From: Planctomycetota bacterium
GTDB taxonomy: Bacteria; Planctomycetota; UBA1135; GCA-002748355
Length of the DNA: 37,879 nucleotides
NCBI GenBank assembly: GCA_002685965.1
Contig: NYZE01000042.1
Location: 1-37,879 of the forward strand
Reading direction: 5' to 3'
Shown: positions 1-8,668 of the stretch, in pieces
Position numbering within the stretch: position 1 is the first letter of the stretch
How the letters are laid out: every line of letters begins with the position of its first letter
Notes under the pieces: generated by a model
Seen by the model: only the letters and a program-made list of their open reading frames with translations
Told to the model about the DNA's origin: nothing
Database searches by the model: none
Program-made: the position numbers and the translations under genes

Positions 1-1257
1 ACCGAGGTGTGTGATCAGCTTCCACTTGCCCTGACGAATGACCTTTCCGCGCTTGGTGAGAACGGTTACGTCGCGGACGGGTCGGTCGCTTCCGTCGAGC
101 AGCGGCAGAATGCTGACGCTGTCGGTGGGCTGTTCCGCGGGCAGTTGATCACCGACCATCGAAGCGAAGGTGGCGAGCATGTCCGTGAAACAGATGGTCT
201 GGGCGCAAACCGATCCCGGCTCGACCCTACCCGGCCATCGCACGACGAAGGGCATGCGGTGACCGCCCTCCCACGCATCGCTCTTCATGCCACGGAGCGG
301 CCCGACCGATCTGTGTCCGAACTTCTCGACATCCTGCGGATACCAGACCGGCCCGTTGTCCGAGGTGAAGACCACAAGGGTGTCACGCGCCAGACCGTTG
401 CGGTCCAGCGCTGCGAGGACCTGCCCCACCGTATCGTCAACCTGCATGACGAAGTCGCCGTAGAGGTCGACCTCGCTACGGCCGCGGAACTTCGCCGTCG
501 GCAACCACGGCGTGTGTGGTGCGGTCAGGGCAAGGTAGAGAAAGAACGGCTTGCCGTCCTTCGCCTGAGCTCGCCGGTCCACGTAGGCCACCGCCTCGGA
601 CTCGAAGCGCGGCAACACTTCCTCGTGCACGAACCCCGGTGCGACCCCCCCCGCACGCCAGAACTCGCCCTGGATCTTGGTCCAGCCCGGTGTGCTCTTC
701 CTGGCGATCCGTTGCGCAGGCGGCGCTAGCGGTCGTCGGTCGCGGATGTAGTAATACGGGGGAATGTCGAGCGACGCCGGAATCCCGAAGTAGCTGTCGA
801 AGCCGACGTCCACGGGCCCGCCACGCATCGTCTGTTGTCCGCCATCCGAGCCACCGTCGAAGCCGAGGTGCCATTTGCCAACCATCGCCGTCGCGTAGCC
901 GTTCTTCTTCAGCAACGACGCGATCGTCACCTGGCCGCGCTTGATCGCGGCGCGCTTGCGCACGGCAAACCTGGCCCGCATCGGATACCGGCCGGTCAGC
1001 AGTCCGTAGCGCGACGGGATGCAATAGGCTCCCGGCGCATGCGCGTCGGTGAACCGCATTCCGGCCGCGGCAATCGAATCGATGTGCGGCGTGTCGATCT
1101 TCGAGTCCGGGTTGTTACAGCGCGGGTCGCCGTAGCCCATGTCGTCCGCGAAAATGAAGACGATGTTGGGCTTTGGCGATGGCGTAGCAGGAGTGGCGGT
1201 CGGCGATGCACAACCCGCGAGGACGAAGAGTAACGCGGCTATTGCCGAGCGATACAG
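1..1257 (-). CDS. Lipoprotein sulfatase (arylsulfatase family), C-terminus off the left edge
   Basis: Formylglycine-dependent sulfatase, predicted to hydrolyse sulfate esters outside the cytoplasm. The frame is open from 1257 to the window edge (419 codons). Visible are a short hydrophobic signal ending in a lipobox (L-A-G-C, Cys16), the N-terminal metal-binding F-A-D-D-M-G-Y-G-D, the maturation motif C-I-P-S-R at residues 79-83 followed by L-L-T-G-R, a G-K-W-H-L-G motif and a late T-S-D-N-G motif. No ATG, GTG or TTG lies in frame between an upstream stop and the catalytic Asp pair. A CTG at 1257 sits 8 nt after AAGGAG (1266-1271), so I place the start there. It overlaps the upstream propeller gene by 19 bases, which suggests translational coupling. 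The class is secure; the substrate is unknown. Confidence 0.85.
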   Translation of the reverse strand, partial: MYRSAIAALLFVLAGCASPTATPATPSPKPNIVFIFADDMGYGDPRCNNPDSKIDTPHIDSIAAAGMRFTDAHAPGAYCIPSRYGLLTGRYPMRARFAVRKRAAIKRGQVTIASLLKKNGYATAMVGKWHLGFDGGSDGGQQTMRGGPVDVGFDSYFGIPASLDIPPYYYIRDRRPLAPPAQRIARKSTPGWTKIQGEFWRAGGVAPGFVHEEVLPRFESEAVAYVDRRAQAKDGKPFFLYLALTAPHTPWLPTAKFRGRSEVDLYGDFVMQVDDTVGQVLAALDRNGLARDTLVVFTSDNGPVWYPQDVEKFGHRSVGPLRGMKSDAWEGGHRMPFVVRWPGRVEPGSVCAQTICFTDMLATFASMVGDQLPAEQPTDSVSILPLLDGSDRPVRDVTVLTKRGKVIRQGKWKLITHLG

Positions 1258-2585
1258 TACAGATGCTCCTTGCCACGCAGGTAAAGCTCATCGCCGACGA
1301 TCGCCGCACTCGCATCGAACGTGTCCTCGAGGTCGTTGGAGGCCAGTTCCTCGAACTCCGCGCCGAGCTTGATCACCTTGGTCGTGCCTCCACGCGACGT
1401 GACGTAGACGCGACCGCCTGCACCAACCAACGAGGCATACACGGTGCGCATGCCGCGCAGACGCTGACCCTCGTAGTGGACCTTGCCAGTCTTGGCGTCG
1501 AGGCACGACAGAATCGCGTTGTTGCTGCGCAGGAAATACAACAAGCCATCGTGGACCAAGCCCGAAGGCGTGTAGGGCGTGCCAGCATTGTGGGTCCACT
1601 TGATCTGCTCGCTGAAGTCGATGTCGCCCTCGGAGCCCTCGAGCTTGATCGCCTGCAACGCGAAGCCGCGGAAGCCGCTCATCACGTAGACGATGCCATT
1701 GGCGTGCATCGGCGTCGGAATGCAGTTGCCGGTCAATCCCTCGCACGCCCACACAACCTTGCCGGTTTCTAGGTCATAGGCGCGCGTCAAGTAGGACGCA
1801 GAGATGATCACCTGCGGCTTGCCGCTGACCTCGACGATCAGGGGCGTCGACCAACTCGTGCGCTCGTCGCGCGGCGTGCGCCAACGCTCCTTGCCAGTCC
1901 GCGTGTCGAACGCAACAACGAACGAGTCACCCTCATGGTCCCAGTTGACGACGAGCGTGTCGCCGTAGAGCGCTGGCGAGCTTCCCTCGCCGAAGCCAGC
2001 CGCCGTGCGCATCTTGCCGAGCTGCTTCGACCACTGGACCTTGCCCTGCATGTCGAGGCAGTGAATGCCACGCGAGCCAAAGTAAGCGTAGATGCGCTCT
2101 CCATCCGTCAGGGGCGAGTTCGAAGCCTGGCTCGCTGTGCGATGGCCGGCCTCGTGCGGCACGGCTTCCGTGACCTTTGTCCTCCACACGAGCTTGCCGT
2201 CCTTGCGGTCGAGGGCAACAACGATGAACTCATGGACCTTGGTCGGACTGCGTCGGTTCATGAAGCCGCCGCGGCGCGCATTACCCTGTGCCTGCTCTTC
2301 GCCAGCATCCCCCGGTGTCCGATCGGTCGCGATGGCAGCTGTGAGGTAGATGCGGTCGCCGAGGATGATCGGCGTCGAATGGCCGTTCCCCGGGACGGCG
2401 ACCTTCCACCGGATGTTCTTGTCCTCGCCCCACTCGGTCGGCGGATTCCCGCCAGGCGCGACGCCGGTGCCGAGCGGGCCACGCCAACCGGTCCAACTCG
2501 GTGAGTCTTGAGCTGCCGCTCGGGTAAGGACGACGCCAGTCAGAACCAGCGAACAAAGGGCGATGCACTGCAGGGGGCGCTTCAT
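1239..2585 (-). CDS. Secreted PQQ-like beta-propeller protein (propeller paralog 1)
   Basis: A PQQ-binding-like (BamB-like) beta-propeller, 448 residues from the chosen start. The first 25 residues form a signal peptide ending near A-A-A-Q. The mature N-terminus carries W-T-G-W-R-G-P, the form shared by the other propellers in this window. Blades repeat the pattern G-D-R-I-Y/L followed 20-25 residues later by D-x-x-T-G-K-x-x-W. I chose the third ATG (2585) because GGTGAG sits just upstream and the signal peptide begins there; ATG 2606 is an alternative. Such proteins rarely bind PQQ unless they are dehydrogenases, and no dehydrogenase signature is seen here, so a periplasmic or outer-membrane scaffold or binding role is more likely. 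It lies between two sulfatase genes and overlaps the downstream one. Confidence 0.85.
   Translation of the reverse strand: MKRPLQCIALCSLVLTGVVLTRAAAQDSPSWTGWRGPLGTGVAPGGNPPTEWGEDKNIRWKVAVPGNGHSTPIILGDRIYLTAAIATDRTPGDAGEEQAQGNARRGGFMNRRSPTKVHEFIVVALDRKDGKLVWRTKVTEAVPHEAGHRTASQASNSPLTDGERIYAYFGSRGIHCLDMQGKVQWSKQLGKMRTAAGFGEGSSPALYGDTLVVNWDHEGDSFVVAFDTRTGKERWRTPRDERTSWSTPLIVEVSGKPQVIISASYLTRAYDLETGKVVWACEGLTGNCIPTPMHANGIVYVMSGFRGFALQAIKLEGSEGDIDFSEQIKWTHNAGTPYTPSGLVHDGLLYFLRSNNAILSCLDAKTGKVHYEGQRLRGMRTVYASLVGAGGRVYVTSRGGTTKVIKLGAEFEELASNDLEDTFDASAAIVGDELYLRGKEHLYCIARQ
1266..1271 (-). promoter_or_regulatory. Shine-Dalgarno site that decides a CTG start
   Basis: AAGGAG on the minus strand lies inside the last codons of the propeller gene, 8 nt before the CTG at 1257-1255. 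It is the best ribosome binding site near the only plausible start of the sulfatase frame. Confidence 0.5.
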
Positions 2586-2650
2586 GAGTCTCACCATCTG
2601 GGCCATGGAACGAGGGGGCGGATTGTAGCGCCAGCGCGGGCGAGGGGGCG

Positions 2651-4096
2651 CTATTTGAACGACGCCAGCCTCGCCTCAAGCCTCTTGCTCATCTCCTTGA
2701 CGACGGCGGCGTGCGTTTCTTCCTTGACCAGGTTCGTGAACTGGAGCGGGTCTCTGTCCATGTCGTAGAGCTCGGCCGTGCCATCCTGCCACGACAGGTA
2801 GGCATGGTGCTCCGTGCGAATCAGGTGGCCATTGCGCTTGGTGCAATACACGTCGTCGTGCACCTTCACCGCACGACGACGCAGCACCGGCACCAGGCTC
2901 TTGCCCTGCACGTGCGCCGGGACGCTCAGGCCCGCAAGCTCGGCGAGCGTCGGGTAGATGTCGATCTGCTGCGCCAACGAGTTCGTCGTGGCGGCGTCGA
3001 TACCCGGTCCAGCCACGATCAACGGGATGCGGGTCGACTCCTCGTGCAGACTCATCTTCTGCCAGAACTCGTGCTCGCCAAGGTGGTAACCGTGGTCGGA
3101 GGTGAACACGACGAGGGTGTCGTCGCGCAGACCGAGGTCGTCGAGGGCCTTCAAGATGCGTCCGACCTGCGCATCCATGAAGGCGACCGATGCGTAGTAG
3201 GCACCGAGCACCTGGCGCTTCTCCTTTGCACTGGTGAGGCCCGAGCGCTTGGAGTTCTTGGAGATGCCGAGTTTCGGAATGTCGGCCCAGTCGCCGTCGA
3301 GTTGGCTCGGAAGCTCGACCTCGCCCTGCGGGTACGGCTCGTAGTAGGCGGCCGGCGCCACGAGCGGGACGTGTGGGCGCACGAAACCGACCGCGAGGAA
3401 GAACGGCTTGTCGTGCTGCTTGCGGAGCACTTCGATCGCCTTGTCGGCAGCGAGCATATCGGCTTGCTCTGCACCGTCGCTCTTGCCCCGCACGACGTAG
3501 AAGGCACCGCCGAAGCCGAGGTTGTAGTGCTTGTCGCGGTCGAACTTCAGTTTCTCGCGCGTGTAGTGCGCATGCTCGCCCTCGGTCATCCACTCGGGGG
3601 CACGAAACGAGAACCGCTCGCTCCAAGACGCCGCGTGATCCGGCCCGTGCACGCCCTTGGTGATGTCACCCGGCACGCGCATGTGAAAGATCTTGCTGAC
3701 GCGGGTGCTGCGCCAGCCGTTGCGCTTGAACAACCCTGCCATCGATGGCCGATCGCCGAGGTTCTTGGTGAAGCGCCGTGCTTGGCCGTTGCCCATGACA
3801 CCGATCGCCTGCGGGTACATTCCCGACATGAGCGCCGCGCGGGACGGTCCGCACACCGGGAACTGGCAGTAGGCGCGTGTGAAGCGCGCTCCGCGCGCCG
3901 CCAGCGCATCGATCGCCGGCGTCTTGCACTGCTGGTTGCCGTAGCAGGCAAGCGATTGCGCACCGAGGTCGTCGGAAATCAGGAAAAGGACGTTACGGCG
4001 CTTCTTCGCTGCCTGTTGCGCCGACGTCCCGGCAGCGAACGCCAGCGTCAACAAGAGCGGCAGCGCCGCGGCCAGCGTTCGTTGCAGGGTCACCAT
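2651..4096 (-). CDS. Secreted sulfatase, iduronate-2-sulfatase-like
   Basis: Type I sulfatase of about 481 residues. It begins with a signal peptide (M-V-T-L-Q-R-T-L start, Ala-rich core, cleavage near T-S-A-Q). It then shows the metal-binding N-V-L-F-L-I-S-D-D-L, the maturation motif V-C-G-P-S-R with A-L-M-S-G, and the late F-T-S-D-H-G-Y-H-L-G-E-H block, typical of the iduronate-2-sulfatase-like group (SulfAtlas S1_7 type; subfamily not verified). The frame extends further upstream (to 4225), but that part overlaps the preceding ligase gene out of frame and lacks a signal peptide, so ATG 4096 is preferred. It follows the ligase gene by 19 bases and precedes the propeller gene by 65, so all are probably in one operon. 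The substrate is unknown; a sulfated polysaccharide is the usual target. Confidence 0.88.
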   Translation of the reverse strand: MVTLQRTLAAALPLLLTLAFAAGTSAQQAAKKRRNVLFLISDDLGAQSLACYGNQQCKTPAIDALAARGARFTRAYCQFPVCGPSRAALMSGMYPQAIGVMGNGQARRFTKNLGDRPSMAGLFKRNGWRSTRVSKIFHMRVPGDITKGVHGPDHAASWSERFSFRAPEWMTEGEHAHYTREKLKFDRDKHYNLGFGGAFYVVRGKSDGAEQADMLAADKAIEVLRKQHDKPFFLAVGFVRPHVPLVAPAAYYEPYPQGEVELPSQLDGDWADIPKLGISKNSKRSGLTSAKEKRQVLGAYYASVAFMDAQVGRILKALDDLGLRDDTLVVFTSDHGYHLGEHEFWQKMSLHEESTRIPLIVAGPGIDAATTNSLAQQIDIYPTLAELAGLSVPAHVQGKSLVPVLRRRAVKVHDDVYCTKRNGHLIRTEHHAYLSWQDGTAELYDMDRDPLQFTNLVKEETHAAVVKEMSKRLEARLASFK

Positions 4097-4115
4097 GCCT
4101 GCGTCAAGAGCGCCA

Positions 4116-5174
4116 TCAGTAGACACCTTCGACGATCTTCGCTGCCTCGGCGCCGAAGGGGCGCACCTCGGCGACGCCGTCCCACGGGTAAAGCTCACAC
4201 GGGCGCCGTCGAAGTGCCGCGTCACGCTCGAGGAAGCGCGGCATGAAGAACTCCTTGGTCAGCGTCGTCAGCTCGACGCGACCCCAGGTGTCGTAGTCGA
4301 CGGTGCGCTTGGTGTCGTCGGGGTCGACGACCCGCAGCACGGCGCGCGGCTGCGGCGCGAAGTAGGTGATCGAATAGCCGTCCGCGGCCAGGTCAGGCTT
4401 GTGCGCGGCCAACCCCATCAAGGTGTTGCCGTAGGTCGGCACGAAGTTGACGCGACCCTCGAGCACCTCTTCCATCAGGAAGCGTGTCGTCTGTGGCGTC
4501 ATCGTCGTGCCGCCACAGAACACGCCCTTGACCCCGGCATCGGCAATCGACACGCGCTCGCTGAGCTCTTCGAGCAGCTTCGGGGTCGTGAACAGCACGT
4601 CGACCTTGCGGTGCTCGAGAATCGACACGGCCTGGTCGATGACGTGGCGCATGTAGGCCTTGGCCTGGTCGAACTGCTTGCCCTTGATCAGCTTCTTGAC
4701 CCAGCGCGGGTCGAGATCGACGAAGTAGCACGACGAGCCACGGTGTTGCGCCAAATGCTCGATCGACAGGCGGAGTCGGCGCGGACCGGTCGGGCCGATC
4801 ATCAGCCAGTATCCGCCCGGCGGGAAGGTGTCGTCATTCAGCGTGTCCGAGAACGCCTCGTAGTCGCGCTTGTAGTCTTCCCAGTTGATGCGCTGCTTCG
4901 GCATGCCGGTCGTACCGCCGGTCTCGAAGATCATGAAGGGCTTGCCCTCATATGCCTTCGGCACCCAGCGCTCGTGCGGATCCGTGCGCAGAATCTGGCC
5001 GTCGAAGTGATCAAAGCGCATGAGGTCGGCGAACGAGGTCACTTCTTCGGCGGGGTTCCAACCAGCGTTCTTGGCCCAATCGAGCCAGTACGGCGTCCCG
5101 GTCTCGGGAGAGAAGTGCCATCGGACGATCTCGACAAAGTGTGCGTCGAGCTGGTTTGCGGCTTCCTGGATCAT
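4116..5174 (-). CDS. Lid-less adenylate-forming enzyme (ANL superfamily, PaaK/LuxE-like)
   Basis: About 352 residues with the core of an acyl-adenylate-forming enzyme. The phosphate-binding loop F-E-T-G-G-T-T-G-M-P-K lies near residues 84-94, and the A5-type motif V-P-T-Y-G-N-T near the middle of the second half. The protein ends shortly after a G-R-V-E-L-T-T-L...E-R-D-A segment that corresponds to the hinge. The C-terminal lid subdomain of phenylacetate-CoA ligases, with its catalytic Lys, is missing; those enzymes have about 430 residues. It could be an acyl-protein synthetase (LuxE-like), an adenylating enzyme that hands its acyl group to another partner, or a degenerate ligase. ATG 5174 overlaps the TGA of the symporter by one base (TGATG), so it is preferred over the TTG three bases upstream. 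Confidence 0.75.
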   Translation of the reverse strand: MIQEAANQLDAHFVEIVRWHFSPETGTPYWLDWAKNAGWNPAEEVTSFADLMRFDHFDGQILRTDPHERWVPKAYEGKPFMIFETGGTTGMPKQRINWEDYKRDYEAFSDTLNDDTFPPGGYWLMIGPTGPRRLRLSIEHLAQHRGSSCYFVDLDPRWVKKLIKGKQFDQAKAYMRHVIDQAVSILEHRKVDVLFTTPKLLEELSERVSIADAGVKGVFCGGTTMTPQTTRFLMEEVLEGRVNFVPTYGNTLMGLAAHKPDLAADGYSITYFAPQPRAVLRVVDPDDTKRTVDYDTWGRVELTTLTKEFFMPRFLERDAALRRRPCELYPWDGVAEVRPFGAEAAKIVEGVY

Positions 5175-6886
5175 CAAGTTTGGTCGACGCGCTTCGGGAA
5201 GAACTTATCGACGAGGTCCCGCGGCGGGGGCGGCGTGACCAGGGTGACTACGACCAATGCCAAGGTCGATGCGCCGATGACGATCGTAACGGGCATCATC
5301 CCGCCGATCAGGAATTCGCCTTTCAGCGCATCCTTCAGGAAGTAGAGCCATAGCGCGGCAACCGTGATGACGGCCGCGATCGCGCCCTGCTTGTTTGCAC
5401 GCCGCCAGTAGATCGCCGCGAACACGATCGGGAACAGGCTCGCAAAACCGGTAAAGCACCAGACACCCATCGGGAACACACCGCCCGGCTCGGCCAAGCC
5501 GATCAGGAAGGCGACGAGCACCATCACGAGCACGAAGGCGCGCCCGATCATGACCTTGCTGCGATCACTGACGTCCCCGAGGCCGAAGCGTTTGCCGTAG
5601 CGGACGACGATGTCGTTCGTGAAGAGGCTGCCAAGGCAGAGAAACTGCGAGTCCATACTCGACATGATCGCGGCGAGGATGCCGGCGCCGATCAAACCGC
5701 TGAGGACCTCGTTTGAGTGCTTGGCCACCATGATGCCAAGCACTGAGTTAACGTTCGTCGTCGCCGGCAACTCGGCCGCCGCCCAGATACCGACGAGGAT
5801 GCACGGCACCCACGTGACCGCGATGCAGAGCGGGTGTGCCCACACGGTCAGCTTGAAGCTGCTCCCCTTCTTGGCAGTGAGCCAGTGCTGGAACAGGTGC
5901 GGGAACATGCCGACCGACAGCGGGATGAAACAGTAGGTCAGAAACTGCAGCTTGTGCAGCTGGCCACCGCCGCGTGTCGCGCGATCGGCCATCGGCGAGC
6001 CGAGCAACTTCTGCGTCGCTTCCGCGGCGCCACCGAGCTTCGACGTGATCACGAGGAATGCGATGACACCCATGACAATAAAGACGATCGTCTGGAGCGT
6101 GTTCGCCCACGCAGTCGCGCGCATGCCACCGAAGAACACGTAGAGAAGCACGACCAGGCATATGAACCCCATGCCGACCGCGTAGGGCACCGCCCCGCGC
6201 GGCGCCTTCTGGATCAACTGCCCCACCGTCTGTTTCCAGGCCAGGGTCGGCGGTCCGCCCGCCATCTTGAACAGCTCGCCTCGCCGCTTCGGGTGGATCG
6301 ACCCGGTCAGCGTCAGCGTCTTGGTCGCGGCGTCGTAGGACAGCCGGTCCTTCCAGCTGCCCGGGATGGCGAACTTGGCCGGCAGCTCTTGGACGACGAC
6401 CGCCGTCTTCGCGTCCGCCTCCGCGAACGTCTCCGGCGTCAGCGCTTCGATCACGCGCCCCGAGCCGACCACGCCCATCAGGATGTAGATGAGCACGAAG
6501 CTGACCATGACCGGGAACAGGCACAGCACGAGACCATCGGAACGGAAGCGGTCGCGGAAGAACCCGAGCTGCGTCACGTAGCCGTGTTTCTTGCCGAGCG
6601 CCCAAACGCGCGCGCCGATCAGGAAGAAGCACGCGGAGTGGATGATCGCCGACCACGACGCCATGAGACCGTAGACACCGATACCCTTGCTGAACGAACG
6701 GCCGGTGCTACCGACGAGCGCGAACGCGGTCATCGTCGTGCCGAAGATCGACATCAGCAGCATGAACGAGCCGATGCCACGGCTCGCGAGGAAGTAGTCG
6801 CCCGAACTCCTCTTCAAGAACCGCGCGCTGAACACGGTGACGAAGAGCAGGAGCGCGACGTAGCCAAGGAGGATTCCGAGCGTCAT
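5174..6886 (-). CDS. Sodium:solute symporter with a soluble insertion
   Basis: Member of the SSS family (PutP/PanF/SGLT type), 570 residues with about 13 hydrophobic segments, an inner-membrane Na+-coupled importer. The first helices carry the family pattern D-Y-F-L-A-S-R-G-I-G near residue 30 and F-G-G-M-R-A near 252. An extra hydrophilic stretch of about 75-85 residues (roughly 148-232) lies between what look like helices 4 and 5, where relatives have a short loop. The start is ATG 6886, 7 nt after the stop of the DUF3311 gene. The partner gene upstream and the adenylating enzyme downstream suggest uptake of an organic acid that is then activated. This is inference from context. Confidence 0.88.
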   Translation of the reverse strand: MTLGILLGYVALLLFVTVFSARFLKRSSGDYFLASRGIGSFMLLMSIFGTTMTAFALVGSTGRSFSKGIGVYGLMASWSAIIHSACFFLIGARVWALGKKHGYVTQLGFFRDRFRSDGLVLCLFPVMVSFVLIYILMGVVGSGRVIEALTPETFAEADAKTAVVVQELPAKFAIPGSWKDRLSYDAATKTLTLTGSIHPKRRGELFKMAGGPPTLAWKQTVGQLIQKAPRGAVPYAVGMGFICLVVLLYVFFGGMRATAWANTLQTIVFIVMGVIAFLVITSKLGGAAEATQKLLGSPMADRATRGGGQLHKLQFLTYCFIPLSVGMFPHLFQHWLTAKKGSSFKLTVWAHPLCIAVTWVPCILVGIWAAAELPATTNVNSVLGIMVAKHSNEVLSGLIGAGILAAIMSSMDSQFLCLGSLFTNDIVVRYGKRFGLGDVSDRSKVMIGRAFVLVMVLVAFLIGLAEPGGVFPMGVWCFTGFASLFPIVFAAIYWRRANKQGAIAAVITVAALWLYFLKDALKGEFLIGGMMPVTIVIGASTLALVVVTLVTPPPPRDLVDKFFPKRVDQT

Positions 6887-6893
6887 GTACGCG

Positions 6894-7103
6894 CTACTCC
6901 GCGTCGAGCTGATCGAGATCAGCCGGCCAGCAGAACCTGGAGGCGAGCCACCACACGGCGCCCGCGGCCAGCGAAATCAAAACGTGCCAGGCAAGACCGA
7001 TCGGAATGAAGCCAAAGACCAACGGTTCGGCCTCGCCCCACCACCACATGTCATGGTGGATGACGCAGAGTGCGAGCAAAAGAAGGACGACGGCGGCGCG
7101 CAC
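6894..7103 (-). CDS. DUF3311-like small membrane protein, symporter partner
   Basis: A 69-residue protein with two hydrophobic segments (about residues 3-17 and 28-53) separated by a short polar, Trp-rich turn (M-W-W-W-G-E-A-E-P-L-V-F-G-F-I-P). Size, topology and the position directly before a sodium:solute symporter gene match the DUF3311 family, small proteins usually encoded with SSS transporters and thought to be accessory subunits. The GTG start overlaps the TAG of the preceding propeller gene by one base (TAGTG). Confidence 0.75.
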   Translation of the reverse strand: MRAAVVLLLLALCVIHHDMWWWGEAEPLVFGFIPIGLAWHVLISLAAGAVWWLASRFCWPADLDQLDAE

Positions 7104-8668
7104 TACTTGCTCTTTTCACCGGAGGCGCCGAGCGTTGCGCCCTGGGCAATCGCGTAGAGGTGTGTGTGTGTCGCAACGTAAAGCACACCGTTTGCAACGA
7201 TCGGCGAGCTGTAGATCGGCGGTCCCATGTCGATCTCGGTGACCTTCTTCTTGTCGTAGGTCTTGGTCGCCGGCAACACGGTCAAGAAACCGTCCTCGGT
7301 GCCGATGTAGAGCTTGCCGTCGGCGACGAGGGTCGACCCCCAGATGTGCGCGCTGGTGTCGTGCTTCCAGTTGATCTTCCCGGTGTTGGCATCGATGCAG
7401 TAGATGAAGCCTGAGTAGTCCGCGGCAAACACGAGATCGTCAGCGATCGATAGCGTCGAGATCGACCGGTTGACGGCGGGCTGCTGCCAGACCGCCTTGC
7501 CACTGGCATCGAGGCAGACCATGTTGCCGATCCCCTCGCCGTGCTCCGGATCCTGACCGATCACGGCGAAGACGCGATTCTTATAGACGACCGGCGTAGC
7601 CAGCACCTCGCTAGGACCGTACCTGGTCGCGTAGCGGATCGGCTTGCCGTCCTTCTTACGGTAGGTCGGGGGGTTGCAGTCGAAGCGCCACGCTTCCTCT
7701 AGCTCGGCGAAGCCACCAGCCGCCTGCACGGGGTCCGGCTTGAACGCATACAGCCGACCATCGGGGCCGCCGAAGATGACGAGCCCCTTGTCGTCGCCCT
7801 TCAGGAACGCGGGCGAAGACCAGTTGGAGTGGAAAATGCGGCGACTCAGGCTCGAGACCTCTTCGCCGAGCAGCTTGCCGGTCTTCTTGTTGACGACGAT
7901 CAAGCTCGGCGCGCGCGGCGCCGGCGTCTCGACGTGGCCGTAGTCGACGCCATTCGACGTCGATGCGTAGACCCGATCGCCCATGATGAGGACCGAACTC
8001 GATGTGATGTTGTGCGGGAAGACACCGCACTCGTCGATCATGTTCATGACCCAGATGATGTCGGCGTCGGCCTTGGTGACCTCCATCGGCTCCTTCCTGG
8101 GCCAGGCCATGTAGAGACTCTCGTCCTTGTAGGGGCCGTCGTTGCCGTTGGCCATGCCAGCGGCGTCGAGGCAGATGATCTCGCAGCGATTCGTGACGAA
8201 GTAGACACGATCGCCTTCGACGGCGGGCGATGAGCAGATCCCCAGGAACTCCCAGTCGCTGACCTTGCCGGTGCCGAGCTTCGCGGCATTGAACTGCCAG
8301 ATCAGCGCGCCAGTCTTCTCGTCGAAGCAATAGACACAGCTACGGTCACCCTTGAAGCGGGCATCGCGCGGCGAGTCGTTATTCGTGCCGACATACACAC
8401 GACCATTCGCGACGGTCGGGTTGCCGTAACTCTGTGAACCGAGCTTGGCGATCCACTTGACGTTCTCGGTCGTCTTGGGATCGATGTTCTCGCTACGCCC
8501 GATGAACTTGCCAGCCTTGAACTTGCCCGGCAGATGCTTCGCGGGGGACACCATGTTGCGAGTGTGGTCACGCCCCCACTGTGGCCAGTCACCGGCACCC
8601 TGGGCCGGAGCAGTCTGCACCAAGAGCAGCGAAGCGAAGAGGCCAGAGACGCGCACGAAACTACTCAT
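7103..8668 (-). CDS. Secreted PQQ-like beta-propeller protein (paralog 2)
   Basis: A 521-residue secreted propeller. The signal peptide covers the first 22-25 residues (cleavage near A-P-A-Q-G-A). The mature N-terminus reads D-W-P-Q-W-G-R-D, a variant of the W-x-x-W-R-G-P form. Repeated blade signatures include N-G-R-V-Y-V-G, D-E-K-T-G-A-L-I-W-Q, D-R-V-Y-F-V-T and D-A-N-T-G-K-I-N-W-K. Two long inserts between blades make it bigger than the other simple propellers here. Its ATG lies inside the last codons of the upstream propeller gene (8-base overlap), and its stop overlaps the DUF3311 start, so it is firmly within the operon. A role in binding or delivering the substrate of the symporter is possible but unproven. 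Confidence 0.85.
   Translation of the reverse strand: MSSFVRVSGLFASLLLVQTAPAQGAGDWPQWGRDHTRNMVSPAKHLPGKFKAGKFIGRSENIDPKTTENVKWIAKLGSQSYGNPTVANGRVYVGTNNDSPRDARFKGDRSCVYCFDEKTGALIWQFNAAKLGTGKVSDWEFLGICSSPAVEGDRVYFVTNRCEIICLDAAGMANGNDGPYKDESLYMAWPRKEPMEVTKADADIIWVMNMIDECGVFPHNITSSSVLIMGDRVYASTSNGVDYGHVETPAPRAPSLIVVNKKTGKLLGEEVSSLSRRIFHSNWSSPAFLKGDDKGLVIFGGPDGRLYAFKPDPVQAAGGFAELEEAWRFDCNPPTYRKKDGKPIRYATRYGPSEVLATPVVYKNRVFAVIGQDPEHGEGIGNMVCLDASGKAVWQQPAVNRSISTLSIADDLVFAADYSGFIYCIDANTGKINWKHDTSAHIWGSTLVADGKLYIGTEDGFLTVLPATKTYDKKKVTEIDMGPPIYSSPIVANGVLYVATHTHLYAIAQGATLGASGEKSK

Noticed and set aside
2711-4246. Long open frame on the plus strand opposite the iduronate-sulfatase-like gene
   Set aside because: It is an Arg/His/Val-rich mirror of a well-supported sulfatase; long antisense frames are expected at this GC content.
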